Assembly: GCF_014646675.1 (NCBI RefSeq)
Contig: NZ_BMNS01000003.1
Location: 231,570-295,569 of the forward strand
Source: Lutibacter litoralis
Lineage (GTDB): Bacteria; Bacteroidota; Bacteroidia; Flavobacteriales; Flavobacteriaceae
DNA length: 64,000 nt
Reading direction: 5' to 3'
The stretch's first letter is position 1. Each line of letters starts with the position of its first letter. Below are positions 61,164-64,000 of the stretch, piece by piece. The translations under genes and the position numbers were made by a program. The notes under the pieces were generated by a model. That model was not told the DNA's origin, did not search any database, and saw only the letters and a list, made by a program, of their open reading frames with translations.

Positions 61164-63071
61164 TTATTGTTTTACTGGAATTTCAGATTTCTTTAAATAG
61201 GTATCTAAAAACTTAAGTATATTTCCATAGGCTGTTATCTGATTTTCTTTCTTTACAAAACCGTGACCTTCATCTTCAAATAACACATATTCAACAGGAA
61301 CATCGTTTTTCTTTGCTGCAGCCACAATTTCATCAGATTCTATTTTTAAAACTCTAGGATCCATTGTTCCTTGCAATACAATTAACGGCTTGGTAATACT
61401 TTCAGCATGAAATAATGGAGAAATTTTACGCAATCTAACAGAATCAGCTGAATATGGATCTCCCAATTCTTTGTACAATGCTTCTCTAAAAGATTCCCAA
61501 TAAGGTGGGATACTTTTTAAAGTTCTAAGCCAATTTGTTACTCCAAATAAATTAACTCCAACGTCAAACTCTTCAGGAGTAAAGGTTAAAGCTGCCATAG
61601 TCATATAACCGCCATAAGAACCTCCCATAATTCCAATAGATCCTCCATCTATAATTTCTTGATCAGCTAACCAATTTTTCCCTTCAATACAATCTTTTAA
61701 ATCTTTGTCTCCATGATTTAAATCATCCATTTGATAAAATGTTTTTCCGTAACCACTGCTTCCTCTGTTATTTACAGCTAAAATTGCATACCCATGATTT
61801 ACTAAATATTGAACTAGCGGATTGTAATACTGACCCGATTGTCCTCCTGGACCTCCATGAACCATTACCAAAGCAGGAACTTTATTGTTTTTTGTAGCTT
61901 GATGTGGTTTGTAATAAATTGCAGGAATCTCAACACCATCAAACGATTTAAAACGAATAACTTCAGAATTAACCATATGAGTTGGGTCAATTTCTTTATT
62001 TAAAACATCAGTTAATTTTTTAGCTTTTTTGGTTGCAATGTCATAAACATATAAATTGTAAGGGGAGTTAGAGCCCCCTACATAAAAGCGAATGTTGGTT
62101 TCATCTCTAGAAAAGCCAACACCAATTACACTTCCATTGTCAAAAGTTGGTAACTCTATATCATTTCCTGTTTCTGTATCATTAATAAAAACCTTTGTTT
62201 TAGCATCTTCGTTGATAGAAGTTATTTGATATTTTCCATTTTCGCTAAAATAACTTGAAGTAATGTCCCACGGTTTTTCCAAAACTTTTTCTCTGGTTTT
62301 AGTTTCAATATCATATTTCATAAGGTATGTAAACTCAGAATCAACATCTGTAGTATAAAATAAATGTTTGCTATCCACGCTAAAGTCTGCTGCAGCATTT
62401 GAACTTTGTATTTCATTTATTTTTGTAAAAGATTTGTCTTCAAAGTTGTAAATAAACAAATCGCTATCGCTGGTATTTACTGTTTTACTAAGTGCCAAAT
62501 ATTTTTTATTGTTTGAAATTCCATTAAAATTATAACCTTCTAAATTTTCAAAAAGTAATGTTGGTTTAAAAGTTGAGATATTCATTTCATAAACATCAAA
62601 AAAGCGTTTATCTCTTTTATTCGATCCAAAAAAGAAACTTTCTTTATTTTTTGCCCAACCGTAAAAACTAGAATTAGACCCTTCATAAGGGGTTAAATCA
62701 GTTATTCCAGTTGAATCTTTCATATAGATATGATTTAATTCATTTCCGTTGTCATCCATTCTAAAAAGAATTCTATCGTCATTTGGAAAATACGAAATTG
62801 AAAAAACAGAAGAGCTATCTGATTTAGATTCTGGAATAAATTCGCCTGTTTTCGTTGAAACAGTGTACATATTGTAAACTCCTGTTCTATTGCTGGTTAC
62901 AAGTAGTTTAGACTTGTCAGTGGAGAAGCTTCCGCCATTAACCGATTCATTGTCCATAAATTGATTAATAGAATATTCTTTTAAATTTTGAACTGAATTA
63001 TCAGCTTCTTTTGGCTCGGTATTGCAAGCTATTAGTAGTATTGGCAATAAATAATAAATAATTTTTTTCAT
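61164..63071 (-). CDS. S9 family (prolyl oligopeptidase-like) lipoprotein peptidase
   Basis: A 635-residue exported serine peptidase when started at ATG 63071 (MKKIIYYLLPILLIAC, lipobox Cys16); an upstream in-frame ATG at 63116 would spoil the signal peptide. Residues about 40-370 form a beta-propeller (SYFPNDDRILFRMDDNGNEL and similar blades). The alpha/beta hydrolase domain carries GSYGGYMTM (nucleophile Ser), the Asp in QGTMDPRVL and the His in EDEGHGFV. Such enzymes cut peptides, often after Pro or acyl groups; the specificity is open. Divergent from rpsA. Confidence 0.92.
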   Translation of the reverse strand: MKKIIYYLLPILLIACNTEPKEADNSVQNLKEYSINQFMDNESVNGGSFSTDKSKLLVTSNRTGVYNMYTVSTKTGEFIPESKSDSSSVFSISYFPNDDRILFRMDDNGNELNHIYMKDSTGITDLTPYEGSNSSFYGWAKNKESFFFGSNKRDKRFFDVYEMNISTFKPTLLFENLEGYNFNGISNNKKYLALSKTVNTSDSDLFIYNFEDKSFTKINEIQSSNAAADFSVDSKHLFYTTDVDSEFTYLMKYDIETKTREKVLEKPWDITSSYFSENGKYQITSINEDAKTKVFINDTETGNDIELPTFDNGSVIGVGFSRDETNIRFYVGGSNSPYNLYVYDIATKKAKKLTDVLNKEIDPTHMVNSEVIRFKSFDGVEIPAIYYKPHQATKNNKVPALVMVHGGPGGQSGQYYNPLVQYLVNHGYAILAVNNRGSSGYGKTFYQMDDLNHGDKDLKDCIEGKNWLADQEIIDGGSIGIMGGSYGGYMTMAALTFTPEEFDVGVNLFGVTNWLRTLKSIPPYWESFREALYKELGDPYSADSVRLRKISPLFHAESITKPLIVLQGTMDPRVLKIESDEIVAAAKKNDVPVEYVLFEDEGHGFVKKENQITAYGNILKFLDTYLKKSEIPVKQ

Positions 63072-63144
63072 AATTGTTAGTTTTTTAGATAAGTACAAGG
63101 TAGTGATTTTTAGCAAATTAAATATTTAATAGCTTAAATACTTG

Positions 63145-63175
63145 TTGTTATTTCAAATACTTTTTACTAAATTTG
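63145..63175 (+). promoter_or_regulatory. rpsA promoter (TTG-N20-TAAATTTG)
   Basis: TTG (63145-63147), 20 bases, TAAATTTG (63168-63175). The start point near 63181 leaves an untranslated leader of about 120 bases before ATG 63302, long enough for S1 autoregulation; no defined structure was recognised in it. Confidence 0.7.
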
Positions 63176-63301
63176 CACTCCTTTTTACGAGAACAGATTT
63201 GGAAAGGAAGAAATTTAAAATTTATATAAATAATCTCTTAAAGTTAATATCGTTTAAGAATCTGATTAACAATAAGATACAAATATTAATCATCAGCAAA
63301 T

Positions 63302-64000
63302 ATGTCTGAAGAAACAAAAAAAACTGAAGAGCAAGTTGATGCTCCAAAAGTAGAAAAAACGGAAGTAACTGCTCCAGTTGAAGCAAAAACGGAAGCTACA
63401 CCAGTAGTTGAAGAAGAAAAAGTTGAAGAAATTGTAAAAGAAGCGGAAGCTCCAGTTGCAGTTGAAGAAGCAAAAGTAGAAGAAGTAAAAGTTACTCCTG
63501 AAGAATTTTTAGAAAACTTTGATTGGCACAAATACGAAGAAGGTATTGAAGCAGTTGACGAAGAAAACATTAAAGCATTTGAAGCTGCTTTAGAAGGCAC
63601 TTTAGGTTTAGTAAATGAAAGAGAAGTAATTGACGGAACTGTAGTTAGAAAAACAGATCGTGAAGTAATTATTGACATCAACTCAAAATCTGAAGGTGTT
63701 ATTTCTTTAAACGAATTTCGTTACAACCCAAATTTAGCAGTAGGGGATACTGTTGAGGTATTGGTTGATAAAAGAGAGGATAGCACTGGTCAATTAGTTT
63801 TATCACATAAAAAAGCAAGAGTTATTAAAGCTTGGGATCGTGTAAATAATGCACACGAAACAGGTGAAGTAGTTAACGGTTTTGTTAAGTGTAGATCTCG
63901 GTGGTCGCCGTATCATTAAAAAATCGGAATTGAAGCATTCTTACCAGGTTCTCAAATTGATGTGAAACCAATTAGAGATTACGATCAATACGTAGAGAAA
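63302..64000 (+). CDS. rpsA: 30S ribosomal protein S1 (partial; adapter artefact inside)
   Basis: The N-terminal part of S1, which binds mRNA on the small subunit. An acidic, Val/Glu/Ala-rich N-terminal extension (residues 1-65) is typical of Bacteroidota S1. The first S1 repeat (IDGTVVRKTDREVIIDINSK, EVLVDKREDSTGQLVLSHKK) follows; the second begins EVVNGFVKCR. At 63896 the coding sequence is replaced by non-native bases giving SRWSPYH and a TAA stop, then resumes in the same frame at GIEAFLPGSQIDVKPIRDYD (63926 onwards). Thirty bases are wrong and none is gained or lost. The gene continues beyond the right edge; it is essential and must be intact in the organism. Confidence 0.93.
63888..63917. 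other. Illumina P5/universal adapter sequence embedded in rpsA
   Basis: The 30 bases match, from memory, the reverse complement of the 5' end of the Illumina P5/TruSeq universal adapter (core TCTCGGTGGTCGCCGTATCA), followed directly by AAAAAA as in adapter read-through. AGTGTAGA at the left is shared by rpsA and the adapter, which explains the junction. It is an assembly artefact, not biology. Confidence 0.93.

Noticed and set aside
63286..63681. Minus-strand Ser/Thr-rich frame opposite rpsA
   Set aside because: A mirror of the Glu/Ala/Val-rich S1 N-terminal extension; no promoter and no independent support.
63888..63926. Horizontally acquired G+C-rich insert in rpsA
   Set aside because: The bases match a sequencing adapter plus poly-A, and the length between native flanks is unchanged.

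Overview
The window is AT-rich (roughly one third G+C) chromosomal DNA from a member of the Flavobacteriaceae (Bacteroidota); the genus cannot be fixed from the sequence alone. Three things support this: the gliding-motility ABC genes gldF/gldG, Bacteroidota-type families (DUF2911, 2TM-domain proteins, a GlmU-like nucleotidyltransferase, an EF-G paralogue, the CrtYcd-type lycopene cyclase), and several promoters of the Bacteroidota form TTG-N19/20-TAnnTTTG. No tRNA, rRNA, CRISPR array, insertion sequence or prophage was seen. The contig looks like an Illumina draft: a stretch of library-adapter sequence sits inside rpsA at the right edge.

Layout. 1-18 kb is mostly housekeeping on the minus strand: a DUF2911 protein, gldG/gldF with a SAM hydrolase, then phoH and purC on plus, a 5'-nucleotidase lipoprotein, yidC, pyrG, a short glucan phosphorylase-like protein, a P-type ATPase and a dienoyl-CoA-reductase-like SDR. 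At 18.1-21.3 kb are rpmH and carB.

21.3-38.9 kb is the most interesting part, a probable light / photo-oxidative stress island. A CarH/LitR-type B12-binding MerR regulator is followed by a tightly overlapping operon crtI-crtB-orf-crtZ-crtY-phr (zeaxanthin-type carotenoids plus photolyase). A converging operon holds tetR, an ABC1 kinase, a flavin reductase broken by a stop codon, and an SDR-DUF2867 protein. A long plus-strand series diverges from tetR: PTPS-like, folE, small ORF, SDR, glutathione peroxidase, TspO, SRPBCC, CIA30, small ORF, vWA protein, MoxR-like AAA ATPase (the last split by an in-frame stop). TTTGTTTA-type inverted repeats lie at the carH, crtI, tetR and PTPS promoters.

39-51 kb carries single-chain pyruvate:ferredoxin oxidoreductase, a HEPN protein, a GlmU-like enzyme, a TraB/GumN lipoprotein, MutS2, uracil-DNA glycosylase, an OB-fold lipoprotein and a frameshifted small gene. 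51-57.5 kb (minus) has lipA, a divergent Nramp-like transporter, an ECF-type sigma factor, a family-2 glycosyltransferase, a small Cys-rich membrane protein and an EF-G paralogue lacking the catalytic His. 57.8-61.1 kb is a LytS/LytTR two-component operon with three 2TM modules. The right end has an S9 peptidase and rpsA.

Four genes are damaged as written: rpsA (adapter), flavin reductase (TAA), AAA ATPase (TAA) and a small gene at 50.6 kb (frameshift). The first is surely an artefact; the others need read-level confirmation before being called pseudogenes.
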